Shown: piece after piece, positions 1 through 8,987 of the stretch
Numbering within the stretch: the first letter of the stretch is position 1
Layout: the number at the start of each line of letters is the position of its first letter
Origin: Caldilineaceae bacterium
GTDB taxonomy: Bacteria; Chloroflexota; Anaerolineae; Caldilineales; Caldilineaceae
Direction: 5' to 3'
Length of the DNA stretch: 64,000 bases
Assembly (NCBI GenBank): GCA_026645575.1
Contig: JAPKMW010000065.1
Coordinates: forward strand, 1 to 64,000
Position numbers and translations under genes: made by a program
Notes under the pieces: generated by a model
What the model was told of the DNA's origin: nothing
Databases searched by the model: none
What the model saw: only the letters and a program-made list of their open reading frames with translations

Positions 1-210
1 GAAATTGTCGACCGCATTCCACAGCCCAACGCCGGTAGTTCGCACAATGGCGCCTTTGTTGCCTATCAACCGGATTGGAGCGGCGAACTTTTATCCGACA
101 CCAACGGCTTCCACGGACGGGCGGTGATTACAAAATTGCAACAGTTGCAGCCGCAAACCGGCGACCCCTTGCCGACGCCCACACCAGAAGGGCCTGGCGC
201 CGGCAAGTAG
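1..210 (+). CDS. 3' end of an unidentified protein
   Basis: Open from the first base in frame 1 to a TAG at 208-210, giving 69 residues of a C-terminus. It contains the segment GELLSDTNGFHGRAVI and ends in a short Pro/Thr/Gly-rich tail (PTPTPEGPGAGK). The tail resembles the low-complexity ends of secreted or membrane proteins in this genome. The family cannot be assigned from this fragment. The reading frame has normal composition and is followed by a hairpin at 294-330, which supports a real gene end. Confidence 0.6.
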   Translation, partial: EIVDRIPQPNAGSSHNGAFVAYQPDWSGELLSDTNGFHGRAVITKLQQLQPQTGDPLPTPTPEGPGAGK

Positions 211-293
211 CCAACATGCGTGTTGTCGGCTAGATCATCTGTCGATTTATGCGCCTACTACACTACGGTGTAAGTAAGCCAGTAGTTTAGTCG

Positions 294-330
294 GACAGGA
301 AGACAGTGATCAAAACACTGCCTTCCTGTC
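294..330. terminator. Stem-loop, probable terminator
   Basis: A 15-bp stem with a single mismatch (GACAGGAAGACAGTG at 294-308 against 316-330) closes a 7-nt loop. It lies 84 bp after the first gene fragment. No strong T-run follows, so termination is inferred. Confidence 0.5.
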
Positions 331-340
331 TCACTAGCAA

Positions 341-450
341 CTATACCGACGAGCGCCAAGAAGGTACACGTTTTACATAAGCGCACCTCCTCGATCAGGT
401 GCGCATTTACACCAGCAATGGGTACCTTCTTGTGCTGCTCGTGAGTATAG
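341..450. repeat. Palindromic interspersed repeat, copy A
   Basis: The outer arms are CTATACCGACGAGC and GCTCGTGAGTATAG. The inner arms are AAGAAGGTAC and GTACCTTCTT. A nested hairpin GCGCACCT/AGGTGCGC sits in the loop. Two further copies occur at 17384-17450 and 19229-19305. The inner arm sequence changes between copies but stays self-complementary. With the hairpin at 294-330 this accounts for most of the 277-bp gap between genes. Confidence 0.75.
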
Positions 451-487
451 ATGAGCGAGCAATGAATAGAAATTTCGAGGGTGATTC

Positions 488-1828
488 ATGAACATTTTAC
501 AAAACCGGCGTGTTGTGCTTGGGTTAGGCATCTGGTTCGCCTTTGCTGCGCTGGCCGGGGCGCTTTATCTGCCCCCTACCCGTGAAACGCCGCCCCGTCC
601 CGTCGCTGTCGCACCGGCTGACACAACAGCCCTGACGACAACGACAACGATCACAGTCGCCGCGGAGGCGCTGACCGGCACAACTGAAGTTGCTGCTGCA
701 CCGGTAGTAACGACAGCCGTTACCACTGACCCCGTGCTTACGACAACAGCGGTCACAACCGATAGCACGGCAACAACCGTAGTCGAACCTAGGCAAACAG
801 CGGCAACAACTGACACTGCCACCACAACCGTGACCGCAACCGCAACGACTCTCACCGATACGGTATCGACAGCGCCAATCGCTGCGGATCCGGTCTTGAC
901 GGAAACGGCAACAACCGAAAGTACGGCGACAACAAACGCCGCGCCGGCGAACGCCACTGACACTGCGTCCCCACCGGTAACGGCGGCAAGTGACCCAACG
1001 CTGGTCGCTGTCGGTGAAAATGTCTTTCAGAAAACGGCCGGCGGGGTTGGCTGTCAAATTTGTCACGGCCAGGATGCCAAAGGGTTGATCGGCCCCAACA
1101 TTGTGGGTAAAACGGCTGATGACATCCGTTATCAATTTGCCAACAATGACCGAATGAAGTTCATCACCCTCACAGAGCAGGAGATTGCGGCTGTTGAGTT
1201 CTACCTACACTATCTAGCCGACCCGGCGGCATTCGCCCTGCCTGGCGCCGGTGCCAGTGGGGACGCCACAACCGCAGCGGCGGCGCCCCCATCCCTGGCT
1301 GATCCCGTGCTAGCCAATGGGGAGGAGATTTATCAAAAAACGGCGGGCGGGGTTGGTTGCCAGCTTTGCCACGGGCCGGACGCCACCGGGTTGGTTGGCC
1401 CTAACATCGTGGGCAAGACCGCCGATGAGATTCGCTTCCAATTTGAAAACAATGACCAGATGAAATTCATCGTCCTGAACAACCAGGAGATCGAGGCCGT
1501 CGCCACCTACTTGCAATATCTGGCTGATCCAAACGCCGCAGCACTGACTACGGACGGTGCGGCCGCCGCCGGCCCGGCAGCGCCGGCCATTGATGATCCG
1601 GCCGTGGCCGCTGGTGAGCAAGTCTTTCAAGTTACCGCCGGGGGTGTGGGTTGTCAACTCTGTCACGGCCAGGATGCCAAAGGCTTGATCGGTCCTAATA
1701 TTGTAGGCAAGACCGCCGATGATATTCGCTTCCAGTTTGAGAACAACGACCAGATGAAGTTCATCACTCTCACCGATGCGGAGATTGAATCCGTTGCCAC
1801 CTATTTGCAATACCTGGCCACCAAGTAA
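488..1828 (+). CDS. Membrane-anchored triple-domain cytochrome c
   Basis: A 446-residue protein. An N-terminal membrane segment (about residues 8-30) is followed by a roughly 130-residue Thr/Ala-rich linker and three tandem class I cytochrome c domains. Their haem motifs CQICH, CQLCH and CQLCH begin near residues 189, 291 and 389. Each domain repeats GPNIVGKTAD and a KFI-(T/V)-L segment containing the probable Met ligand (MKF). The domains are nearly identical, indicating recent tandem duplication. It likely passes electrons on the outer face of the membrane. A CcdA-like protein and a copper chaperone gene follow in the same direction, consistent with cytochrome/oxidase maturation. The ATG at 488 has GAGGGTG upstream. 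Confidence 0.85.
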   Translation: MNILQNRRVVLGLGIWFAFAALAGALYLPPTRETPPRPVAVAPADTTALTTTTTITVAAEALTGTTEVAAAPVVTTAVTTDPVLTTTAVTTDSTATTVVEPRQTAATTDTATTTVTATATTLTDTVSTAPIAADPVLTETATTESTATTNAAPANATDTASPPVTAASDPTLVAVGENVFQKTAGGVGCQICHGQDAKGLIGPNIVGKTADDIRYQFANNDRMKFITLTEQEIAAVEFYLHYLADPAAFALPGAGASGDATTAAAAPPSLADPVLANGEEIYQKTAGGVGCQLCHGPDATGLVGPNIVGKTADEIRFQFENNDQMKFIVLNNQEIEAVATYLQYLADPNAAALTTDGAAAAGPAAPAIDDPAVAAGEQVFQVTAGGVGCQLCHGQDAKGLIGPNIVGKTADDIRFQFENNDQMKFITLTDAEIESVATYLQYLATK

Positions 1829-1845
1829 CAAAGGACAGTACGAGT

Positions 1846-3471
1846 ATGTCAGCTCCTCATTATCAAATACAACCGAAAGGGATGGCGCACTTCCGCACCT
1901 ATTGGCCTATTGGGTTGATCGGTCTGATCATTGGGGTGGCGCTTGTACTCTATATCGTCGATAGGTGGCAAACGCCGACCGCATCACCGGTGGTGGCTGA
2001 ACCGGTCGTGGCCGAACCAAGCGTAGCTGAACCAGCCGCGGTAATGCAGCCGACCAGTGCTGCGCCGGTGGCGCAACCCACCGAGATCGTCCTCAATACC
2101 ATCACCATGGACCAATTGCTCAAGGGGCTTTTTCGGCAGGGCATCCGCCCCGAAGGGCCGCTACCGACGGTTGACGTACTGCTTTCGGCGCCGGTTTACT
2201 TTAGCGCCACAGGACGCCAAGCGCCTGAGGATGCCCTCCAGCAGCCCTCTTTGCTCTTTTATGTGACGGAAGATTCGCACGAGGAACTGCCCATCGAGCC
2301 GCCGGCCCCTGAACTGCTCATTGACGGTCAACGGATCGGCACGCCGACAAAGATCAAGGTGCTGGCTGATTCCTTTCATCATCGCACCAGCTTGATCCGT
2401 TATGATGCCGTCGATGCCGCCGGTCAGCCTTTGGTGACAACCGCCAACCGGGAAATTCAACTCATCTTTCCGGCGCCCGGCGGCTGGACCGCACCTTCCA
2501 ATCAGCTCCATTGGGTGCTGCCGATCATTTATACGAATGACTTCTCCTCCTGGCAGGTGGCGTTGGGAATGACTGTGGCCGCACCTGCGGTTAGCCAAAC
2601 GACAGCGAATGTTCACGCCAACCACGCCAGGACCGTTACTCAGGGCGCCAGCGCCCCAGTCGTCACCGGCCAAAGCAGCGGGCCGACGGCTGGGGCAACT
2701 ACGCCGACCTTTACCTTTCAGTTGACGGGTGCGGCCATCCTTGCCATTATGGCCGGTATGTTGACGGCGCTCTCGCCCTGCTTGATTCAATTAGTGCTGT
2801 ACTTTACCGCGACCCTTGCCGCCGTGAGTACCGAGGCAATAGCCGTCGATGATGTTCGCCGCCTGGGGGCGCAACGCCATGTGTTGTTGACCGGCATCTT
2901 TTTTGCCACCGGCTTTACCCTGGTCTATACGGCTGGCGGGGCGGCGGCGGGCTTTATCGGGCAATCGATGGATCGAGTGGGCATTCTCATCGCCTGGTCA
3001 CGCCCCTTGTCGATCATGGCCGGGGCGATCATCTTGGTGATGGCGCTGCGCGTCGCTTGGAATGCCCGCGCCCCCCTCGTCTGCCACCTGCCAATGAGCA
3101 GCTTCTTTGGTAAAGAACGGCGCACCGGCCTCATCGGCTCGGCGGTCATGGGGATCAGCTTTGCCACGGGTTGTTTGGCTTGCTTTAGCGCAACGATTCT
3201 GCCGGCCCTGCTGCTCTATGCCGGCGCCACCGGCTCTGTGACCTACGGTGCGCTGTTGCTCCTGGTCTTTTCGTTAGGCATCACGGTGCCTTGTCTGATC
3301 CTGGCTTTTGGCATCTCCCGCCTGCAACCGCTGGTGGTCCGCTTGCAGAACATGGGACCCTATCTTGGTCTGGCCAGCGCCACCGTCATGGCAGCCTTTG
3401 GCGTCATCATGCTTACCGATCAATTTCATCTGGTAAGCAGCCTGATTTACGGCTATTTGGGACTTAACTAG
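1846..3471 (+). CDS. CcdA/DsbD-type thiol transport protein with extracytoplasmic N-terminal domain
   Basis: A 541-residue protein. An N-terminal membrane helix (about 20-42) is followed by a short repeated PVVAEP/PSVAEP linker and about 200 residues of extracytoplasmic sequence that I do not recognise. The C-terminal 250 residues form a multi-helix CcdA/DsbD transmembrane domain with the Cys motifs LSPCL and ATGCLACFSAT. CcdA-family proteins carry reducing equivalents from cytoplasmic thioredoxin to the cell exterior for haem attachment or copper-site assembly. It lies 17 bp after the triple cytochrome and 15 bp before the PCuAC gene, so the three probably form an operon. The fused soluble domain is longer than usual for CcdA. 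Confidence 0.85.
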   Translation: MSAPHYQIQPKGMAHFRTYWPIGLIGLIIGVALVLYIVDRWQTPTASPVVAEPVVAEPSVAEPAAVMQPTSAAPVAQPTEIVLNTITMDQLLKGLFRQGIRPEGPLPTVDVLLSAPVYFSATGRQAPEDALQQPSLLFYVTEDSHEELPIEPPAPELLIDGQRIGTPTKIKVLADSFHHRTSLIRYDAVDAAGQPLVTTANREIQLIFPAPGGWTAPSNQLHWVLPIIYTNDFSSWQVALGMTVAAPAVSQTTANVHANHARTVTQGASAPVVTGQSSGPTAGATTPTFTFQLTGAAILAIMAGMLTALSPCLIQLVLYFTATLAAVSTEAIAVDDVRRLGAQRHVLLTGIFFATGFTLVYTAGGAAAGFIGQSMDRVGILIAWSRPLSIMAGAIILVMALRVAWNARAPLVCHLPMSSFFGKERRTGLIGSAVMGISFATGCLACFSATILPALLLYAGATGSVTYGALLLLVFSLGITVPCLILAFGISRLQPLVVRLQNMGPYLGLASATVMAAFGVIMLTDQFHLVSSLIYGYLGLN

Positions 3472-3486
3472 AAAGAGTTGACAATC

Positions 3487-4167
3487 GTGAACAGGATGCA
3501 CTCAACTTGTCCGACACGTTGGTTGTGGATCAGCGTCTTGCTGCCGGCGCTCGTGGCGACGCTGACAGCTTGTGTTGCGCCGGCGGCTCCGCAAAGGGCA
3601 ACCACAGCCGCGCCGGTGACAGGCCCCCAATTGCGTGTTGAAGCGGTTTGGTCGCAACCGGCGATTCTGCTGGCAGCGCCGGAACCGACGCCTTGTATGG
3701 ATCTGGCGACAGCGGCACAATCAATCAATCCATGTGAAGCAGACGGTAATGAAATGCCGATTTGTGCAACGCCAGAGGCGCAACCGGCGGATGCCCATGT
3801 CGGACATACCCAGATGGCAGAGGCGGAAACAGCGACGGTGGGCGCCAGAGGCGTTGTCTACCTGACAATTCTCAATGAGGGCGCTGGCGCCGATTATCTG
3901 GTGGGGATTCAAAGCCCGATGGCGGCAAGCGTCGAGATTCATCAGACAACCATGGACGCCAACGGCGTGATGAAGATGCGGCATGTCGAAGACAAACTGG
4001 AAATTCCACCTGGCGTTCAGGTCGACTTTGCGCCGGCCGGCTATCATATTATGTTGATCGATTTGCAACAGGATCTGAAAGTCGGTGATCGTTTTCCGGT
4101 CACACTACTCTTTGAACAAAGCGGTGCAATCACTGTCGAATCTGAAGTGCGGCTGCCGGGCGAATAA
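3487..4167 (+). CDS. PCu(A)C-type copper chaperone lipoprotein
   Basis: A lipobox (LVATLTAC) follows an N-terminal hydrophobic segment, so the protein is probably a secreted lipoprotein. The C-terminal 110 residues match the PCu(A)C (DUF461) fold: VVYLTILNEG, VEIHQTTMDANGVMKM and GYHIML carry the His and Met ligands for Cu(I). Such proteins deliver copper to cytochrome oxidase. Between signal and domain is a 70-residue linker with CEADGNEMPIC. The GTG at 3487 is chosen because AAAGAG lies 9 nt upstream; a TTG at 3478 and an ATG at 3496 are also in frame. Confidence 0.82.
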   Translation: MNRMHSTCPTRWLWISVLLPALVATLTACVAPAAPQRATTAAPVTGPQLRVEAVWSQPAILLAAPEPTPCMDLATAAQSINPCEADGNEMPICATPEAQPADAHVGHTQMAEAETATVGARGVVYLTILNEGAGADYLVGIQSPMAASVEIHQTTMDANGVMKMRHVEDKLEIPPGVQVDFAPAGYHIMLIDLQQDLKVGDRFPVTLLFEQSGAITVESEVRLPGE

Positions 4168-4214
4168 ACACTGGCGCCCATCTGCTACTGGCATAAAGGA
4201 AGGAAGGAACGAAC

Positions 4215-5192
4215 ATGGTGAGTCAGGGCCTGCCGTCGACGACCAACCAGGCGCAAGCGCAACCAAAGCGCCGGCTGGCGTGGCTGGTGGGGGGGATCTT
4301 GGTCTTACTGATCGGCGCCATCTTACGTAGCTTTGCCGACCAGCCGGTGGTCGCGGATCTGCGGGCGTGGCTGCCCTGGTTCAACCAGCCGACCGTCACC
4401 CTCTATTTTCCGGATGCGACGAACAAGCTGTTGATCCCGGTCACGCGCCCGGTCGCCACCGCCGAAGATCTCCCGCAAGTCGCGCTTGATGAATTACGGC
4501 GCGGCCCGCAAGCAGACAGCCCACTGCGTCGCGCACTGCCCGTCGACTTGACCGTTACGTTGACAGCAGTGGCGGCGGGGGTGGCGTATGTTGACCTGGC
4601 CGGCGCCGCCGTCACTGCTTTGGATGCACAAGCAACAGCCGTAGCCGCCCAAGCGCTGGAGCAGACGTTGCTGGCCTTGCCGCAGCTTGATCAGGTGGTC
4701 TTTACCGTGGACGGACGCCCGTGGACGGCGTTGACCGACGCCAAGGTAGAAGCAACCGCCCGCCAGGACGCCCTGCTCTACTATGTCTACGGCGACTATC
4801 TGGCGCCGGTTACGGCCGCCTTACAAGGTGAGGGTGATCTGTTACAGCAGGTCGTGCAAACCTATTTGCAAGGGCCGCCGGCCGAGCAGCCATTAGCCGG
4901 CTTACCGCCCGACACGCACCTGTTGGCGCTCACCTTCAACCAGGAAAATGGTCTGGTCTCTGTCAATTTCAGTTACACTCAGGCAGTGCGCGAGTTGGCG
5001 CTGGCCGACCCGCACCAGATGCGGTTGCTTTTAACGGCGCTGATCTACACCTTGACCGAGCAGACCGGCGTCAAGGCAGTGATGCTCGATTTTGAGGGGC
5101 AGAGTCAGTTGGGATTAGGCCAATGCAGCAGCCTGTTGCGGACGCCCCAAATCCGGCCTGCCATCCTCAATGATGAACGGCTGATGCAATGA
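4215..5192 (+). CDS. Membrane-anchored protein with two GerMN domains
   Basis: A 325-residue protein with one N-terminal transmembrane segment (about 17-36) and two GerMN-type domains. The first has TVTLYFPDA, PQVALDELRRGP and VAYVDLA. The second starts at LLYYVYGDY and has VVQTYLQGPP and LVSVNFS. GerMN domains occur in spore germination and lipoprotein families and are thought to bind cell-wall or small ligands; the function here is unknown. A strong AGGAAGGAAGG precedes the ATG. It follows the PCuAC gene by 47 bp and is followed by a palindrome at 5196-5226. Confidence 0.75.
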   Translation: MVSQGLPSTTNQAQAQPKRRLAWLVGGILVLLIGAILRSFADQPVVADLRAWLPWFNQPTVTLYFPDATNKLLIPVTRPVATAEDLPQVALDELRRGPQADSPLRRALPVDLTVTLTAVAAGVAYVDLAGAAVTALDAQATAVAAQALEQTLLALPQLDQVVFTVDGRPWTALTDAKVEATARQDALLYYVYGDYLAPVTAALQGEGDLLQQVVQTYLQGPPAEQPLAGLPPDTHLLALTFNQENGLVSVNFSYTQAVRELALADPHQMRLLLTALIYTLTEQTGVKAVMLDFEGQSQLGLGQCSSLLRTPQIRPAILNDERLMQ

Positions 5193-5195
5193 TCG

Positions 5196-5226
5196 CCGGA
5201 GCGCCGCCATCCTGGCGGCGCTCCGG
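5196..5226. repeat. GGAGCGCC palindrome copy 1, probable terminator
   Basis: A perfect 14-bp inverted repeat (CCGGAGCGCCGCCA) with a 3-nt spacer lies just after the GerMN gene. Related palindromes occur at 27853-27898, 38622-38676 and 57181-57239. Confidence 0.7.
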
Positions 5227-5249
5227 CCTGAAGAGCAGGGGAGTGAGTC

Positions 5250-6437
5250 ATGACGAGCTATTTTGACAATGCCGCCACCTCGTGGCCCAAACCGCCGGCG
5301 GTACAGCAGGCGCTGGCCGCCTACTTTGGCGAAGCGGGCGGCAACCCTGGGCGGTCGGGCCATCGCCTGTCGATTGCAGCGGGCCGCCTGGTGTTGGACG
5401 CGCGTGAAGCCGTCGCCCAACTGTTTCATGTGGCCGACCCCAGCCGCATTGTCTTCACCCAAAACGCCACTGAGGCGCTCAACCTCGCACTCTACGGTTT
5501 GGTGCAGCCTGGTGATCATATCGTTACCAGCAGTGTGGAGCATAACGCGGTTGCCCGCCCCCTGCGCCACTTAGAAACGCAAGGCGTAACCGTAACCTTT
5601 GTGGCTTGCGCACCAGACGGACAGCTAGACCCGGATGATGTGCGGCGCGCCATCCGCCCCAACACGCGCCTCTTGGTGACAACCCATGCCTCGAATGTGG
5701 TCGGAACATTGCTGCCGATTGCCGAGCTGGCGGCGCTGGCGCGCACGTGGGAGATTTCTTACTTGGTGGATGCCGCCCAAACCGCCGGTCTCGTTCCGAT
5801 CGATGTCGAAGCGCTGGGTGTGGATCTGTTGGCCTTTACCGGCCACAAAGGGCTGTTAGGGCTGACTGGCACCGGCGGTTTGTATATTCGGGATGGGTTA
5901 CCGCTGGCCCCGCTGCTGCGTGGCGGCACTGGCAGCGATTCCGAATTGGAAGTGCAACCCGCCTTCTTGCCGGACGCCTATGAGAGCGGCACGCGTAACG
6001 TCGCCGGTTTGGCCGGTCTGGCGGCCGGGGTCAAGCTGTTGAACGAGATCGGGGTCGAGCAAATTCAGGCCCATGAAGAAGCGCTCACGGCCTATTTCCT
6101 GGACGGCGCACAGGAGATTCCTGGCCTTACCGTCTATGGTCCGGCGGACAGCACACAGCGGACAGGGGTTGTTTCCTTCAATCTTGCCAATCTTACCCCT
6201 GCCGAGGTGGCCTATCTACTAGAGGAACAGGCGGGGATTCTGTGCCGGGTTGGGTTACATTGCGCCCCGGCCGCGCATCACACCATTGGCACCTATCCGA
6301 CCGGCACGGTGCGCTTTAGCTGGGGCAGCGCCAATACACTCGATGAAATCGATGTGGCCCTGGCCGTGTTGGCCGAGATGAGCAAGCAACCGTGTGTATC
6401 GGCATACCGCCCAAGAACGGAGTTGGTTTATGGCTGA
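5250..6437 (+). CDS. Cysteine desulfurase (class V aminotransferase family)
   Basis: A 395-residue PLP enzyme of the NifS/SufS superfamily. The N-terminus YFDNAATSWPKPP is characteristic. TGHKGLLGLTGTGGLYI carries the PLP lysine, ESGTRNVAGLAGL is the conserved substrate loop, and RVGLHCAPAAHHTIG carries the catalytic cysteine. It releases sulfur, or selenium from selenocysteine, as a protein-bound persulfide/perselenide. It overlaps the DUF3343 gene by 8 bp and heads an operon with two YedE halves. In this arrangement sulfur/selenium trafficking is a more likely role than general Fe-S assembly. RBS GGGGAGTGA. Confidence 0.88.
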   Translation: MTSYFDNAATSWPKPPAVQQALAAYFGEAGGNPGRSGHRLSIAAGRLVLDAREAVAQLFHVADPSRIVFTQNATEALNLALYGLVQPGDHIVTSSVEHNAVARPLRHLETQGVTVTFVACAPDGQLDPDDVRRAIRPNTRLLVTTHASNVVGTLLPIAELAALARTWEISYLVDAAQTAGLVPIDVEALGVDLLAFTGHKGLLGLTGTGGLYIRDGLPLAPLLRGGTGSDSELEVQPAFLPDAYESGTRNVAGLAGLAAGVKLLNEIGVEQIQAHEEALTAYFLDGAQEIPGLTVYGPADSTQRTGVVSFNLANLTPAEVAYLLEEQAGILCRVGLHCAPAAHHTIGTYPTGTVRFSWGSANTLDEIDVALAVLAEMSKQPCVSAYRPRTELVYG

Positions 6438-6777
6438 AGCAATAGAGGAGCCAAGCGTTGACCTAAGCGTTGATCGCATGGATGGCTTGATCAGTTTCTA
6501 TGCCTCGCACCACACCCTGCGCGCGGATAAGTTTCTGCGCGCCGCCGGCTTTACGGTGGCCCTGATTCCGGGGCCGCGCGAGTTGAGTCCTAACTGTGGG
6601 GTGGCGTTGCGCTTTGAATATGGTCGCGCCACTGAGGCGCTCGCGATCCTGAGTCAGAATCGGGTGCACTATGAAGCGGTTCATGAATACCGACCGCGGG
6701 TTGTGGCCCGGCAACCAACGCCGCCGACCACCACGCCAAAACGCCCTTTCAACTTTGCCAACTTATGGAACAGGTGA
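6430..6777 (+). CDS. DUF3343 putative Se/S carrier protein
   Basis: A 115-residue protein with the DUF3343 pattern: ISFYASHHTLRADKFL, LIPGPRELSPNCGVALRF and a C-terminal ALAILSQNRV segment. The conserved Cys in SPNCG is thought to carry sulfur or selenium. DUF3343 genes are known to occur next to YedE and selenium-utilisation genes. The start overlaps the desulfurase stop (ATGGCTGA) and the end overlaps the next gene, indicating coupled translation. An earlier in-frame ATG at 6394 lies inside the desulfurase gene and lacks a ribosome binding site. Confidence 0.82.
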   Translation: MAEAIEEPSVDLSVDRMDGLISFYASHHTLRADKFLRAAGFTVALIPGPRELSPNCGVALRFEYGRATEALAILSQNRVHYEAVHEYRPRVVARQPTPPTTTPKRPFNFANLWNR

Positions 6778-7325
6778 TGCTGATGCCTTCCCAACCGGTC
6801 ATGACACCCACCATCCCGCCCCAGCAGCGGCAAGCCGGCCAAGCGGTGCAACGACGGCGCGCCCTTCAGGTTTCGCCGGTCACCATGGGTAGCGTAACGG
6901 CGCTGCTGGCGGTGGTGGTCGGCGCCTTTTTTGCCGTCCGCCCGCCGGAGGTCTACGGCATCTGCATGGCCTGCCATGCGCGTGACTTGTTCCATTGGAG
7001 TCTTAATCACCTGTTGCAGACCAGGCTGACCGTGGCCGAGGCATCCGCCGTCTTTCCCCTACTGACGGTGGTGGGCGTTCTGATTGGGGCCTGGGTGGGT
7101 GCGGTAAGCAGCGGTGAGTTTGGCTGGCGTCTGCTGGATCATCCCCTCCGCAGCTTTGGCTATGGCGTATTGGTCATGAACTTCGCCCTCTTGGCCGCCG
7201 GCTGCTCGATCCGCCTGGCCTTGCGGGCAGCCAGTGGTGAACTTTTGGGGGTGGCGGGCTTTGCAGCCTTTGTCATTGGCGTTGTGGCGGCCACCCTCTG
7301 GTTAAAACGGGAGGCGTTACGATGA
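6765..7325 (+). CDS. YedE/YeeE-type transporter, first half
   Basis: A 186-residue membrane protein with about four helices. The segment GICMACHARDLFHW is the Cys-containing signature of the first half of YedE-type sulfur/selenium transporters, and AAGCSIRLALRAASG is also typical. The start may be ATG 6765 or ATG 6777; the latter overlaps the upstream stop as TGATG. Its stop overlaps the next gene. YedE is usually one protein of about 350-400 residues; here it is split into two cotranslated halves. Confidence 0.8.
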   Translation: MEQVMLMPSQPVMTPTIPPQQRQAGQAVQRRRALQVSPVTMGSVTALLAVVVGAFFAVRPPEVYGICMACHARDLFHWSLNHLLQTRLTVAEASAVFPLLTVVGVLIGAWVGAVSSGEFGWRLLDHPLRSFGYGVLVMNFALLAAGCSIRLALRAASGELLGVAGFAAFVIGVVAATLWLKREALR

Positions 7326-7741
7326 TCGTCGGGATGCTGGCGAGTCTGGGTGTGGGTATCATCATCGGCTATTTGGGACAGCGGTCGCGCATGTGCTTTG
7401 TCGCCGCGGTGCGTGATTATGTGTTGATTCAAGATACCGAAAAGTTGAAAGGGCTGCTGGCCTTTTTGCTGGTCGGCTGGATCATCTTCCCGCTGGTAGC
7501 CTTGGTGGGCGGCCCGCCAATGACGCATACGACGGCCACCGGGGCGGCGCTGCTGCTGGTCGTCATTGGGGGGGTGGGCGTTGGCCTGATCTCCACCCTG
7601 GCCAATGGCTGTCCCTTGCGCCAACATATCTTGGCCGCGCAGGGGACCGTCAATGCCCTGACCTATCTGGCTGGCTTTCTGGTCGGCGCCCTGCTCTTTG
7701 AAACAATTGTGGCGCCGCTCCTCATCCGGTGGTTGGAGTGA
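7322..7741 (+). CDS. YedE/YeeE-type transporter, second half
   Basis: A 139-residue membrane protein with the sulfur-transport repeat signatures GYLGQRSRMCF and NGCPLRQH, each with the conserved Cys that handles thiosulfate or selenium compounds in this family. It overlaps the first half by 4 bp (ATGA). With the desulfurase and DUF3343 it completes a likely import-and-transfer operon for sulfur/selenium. Given four probable selenoproteins in this window, selenium supply is the favoured role, but this is inferred. Confidence 0.8.
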   Translation: MIVGMLASLGVGIIIGYLGQRSRMCFVAAVRDYVLIQDTEKLKGLLAFLLVGWIIFPLVALVGGPPMTHTTATGAALLLVVIGGVGVGLISTLANGCPLRQHILAAQGTVNALTYLAGFLVGALLFETIVAPLLIRWLE

Positions 7742-7943
7742 ATCATTTGAGTATCGAAAGCTGGGCAAACAGAGCAAATTTTCAGTATACACAGATGGGG
7801 AGAAACACCGATTTGATTTTAGCGGATTATCCGTGTTCTTACCTTTTGGTACAGGGTGCGCCTGCTCGTAAGGCGCAGCCATCCGTGTTAACTGATTTGA
7901 TTCTGGCTCATCCAGGTTCAGATAAAAATGTAGGAAGTGTGTC

Positions 7944-8978
7944 ATGTTACAAAAACAAAAATTAGGCGTCATCATCCATATTCTGTTCACCGGCGGCCTG
8001 GCCTTGGCGCTCTTTGCCTGTCGCGCGACGCCGCTGAATACCGCGGCGCCGGCGCTGGAGGCTACGCCATCACCTACGCCGATTACCGGCGCGGCGGTCT
8101 CTTCGTCGGCCACCTACTTTGATATTGAGGTGGAGCAACCGGCCGCCGACTTTACCCTGACCAATCAGGAGGGTCAGCCGGTCAGCCTGCATGACTTCCG
8201 CGGCAGCTATGTGTTGCTCAACTTTGTCTATACCACCTGTCCCGACGTTTGTCCCCTCATGACGGCCAATTTCCGGCGCATTCAGGATGAGCTGGGCGAC
8301 CGCCTTGGCCGGGGCGTCTATCTGCTTTCGATCACCATTGATCCGCAAACAGATACGCCCGAACGGCTCAAAATCTACGCCACGGCCTTTGGCGCGAACT
8401 TTGCCGGCTGGTCTTTTTTGACCGGCGCTGAAGAAGCGGTTTATCAGGTGGCGGAGGCGTATCAGCAGACCTTTGAAGTGGTGGGACCAGGCAATATTGA
8501 CCACACCGCGCTGACAGTGTTGATCGATCCGGCTGGCATGGAACGCCACCGCTACTGGGGCACCGGTTTTCCGCCGGCCATCATTGTCGAAAAGATTGAG
8601 GCGCTTGGTCAGCAAAAGGCGGCGCAAGCCGGCGCGGTCATGGCCGCCGCCGCTGCACCGGCGGTTGGTCCGCTCCCTACCCAAGCCGAGATTGACGCGC
8701 TCATCGGCATTCCCCAAGGTCGCTACATCTTTTTGATCGATGCCGAGGAAGCCGAGAAGTTTGTTGACAAATTGGCGGCCAAAATGATCGCCAATGGCTG
8801 GACGCTGACCGAGGAACGCAGTGGTCTGGATCAAGGTGCGGTCTTCTTCAGTTGGGGAACTGATCTGCATATCGGGATTGGCCGTAATTTGGATTCAGTG
8901 GTAGTCATGCAGGACAGCGACCCAGTCAATCTGTGGACGGTGATGTTTGAACGTTTTAAGTTGTACTGTTGCGGGTAG
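7944..8978 (+). CDS. SCO1/SenC-family copper/thiol lipoprotein with extra C-terminal domain
   Basis: A 344-residue lipoprotein (lipobox near LALFACRAT). A SCO/thioredoxin-like domain spans roughly residues 65-235. Copper-binding CPDVC is at 99-103 and the third ligand His is near 187 (DHTALTVLID). SCO proteins help build the CuA centre of cytochrome oxidase or reduce its cysteines. About 100 residues are added at the C-terminus (from TQAEIDALIG to FKLYCCG), including FFSWGTDLHIGIGRN, which I do not recognise. Two TlpA-like thioredoxin genes follow directly. Confidence 0.85.
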   Translation: MLQKQKLGVIIHILFTGGLALALFACRATPLNTAAPALEATPSPTPITGAAVSSSATYFDIEVEQPAADFTLTNQEGQPVSLHDFRGSYVLLNFVYTTCPDVCPLMTANFRRIQDELGDRLGRGVYLLSITIDPQTDTPERLKIYATAFGANFAGWSFLTGAEEAVYQVAEAYQQTFEVVGPGNIDHTALTVLIDPAGMERHRYWGTGFPPAIIVEKIEALGQQKAAQAGAVMAAAAAPAVGPLPTQAEIDALIGIPQGRYIFLIDAEEAEKFVDKLAAKMIANGWTLTEERSGLDQGAVFFSWGTDLHIGIGRNLDSVVVMQDSDPVNLWTVMFERFKLYCCG

Positions 8979-8987
8979 GATTGAGGC

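Noticed and set aside
524..1135. Long minus-strand frames opposite the triple cytochrome
   Set aside because: Low-complexity Cys/Arg/Val-rich shadows of the Thr/Ala-rich linker.
7742..7943. Repeated ATCCGTGTT/GATTTGATT words suggesting an operator or repeat element
   Set aside because: Only short, imperfect matches; not enough to support a feature.
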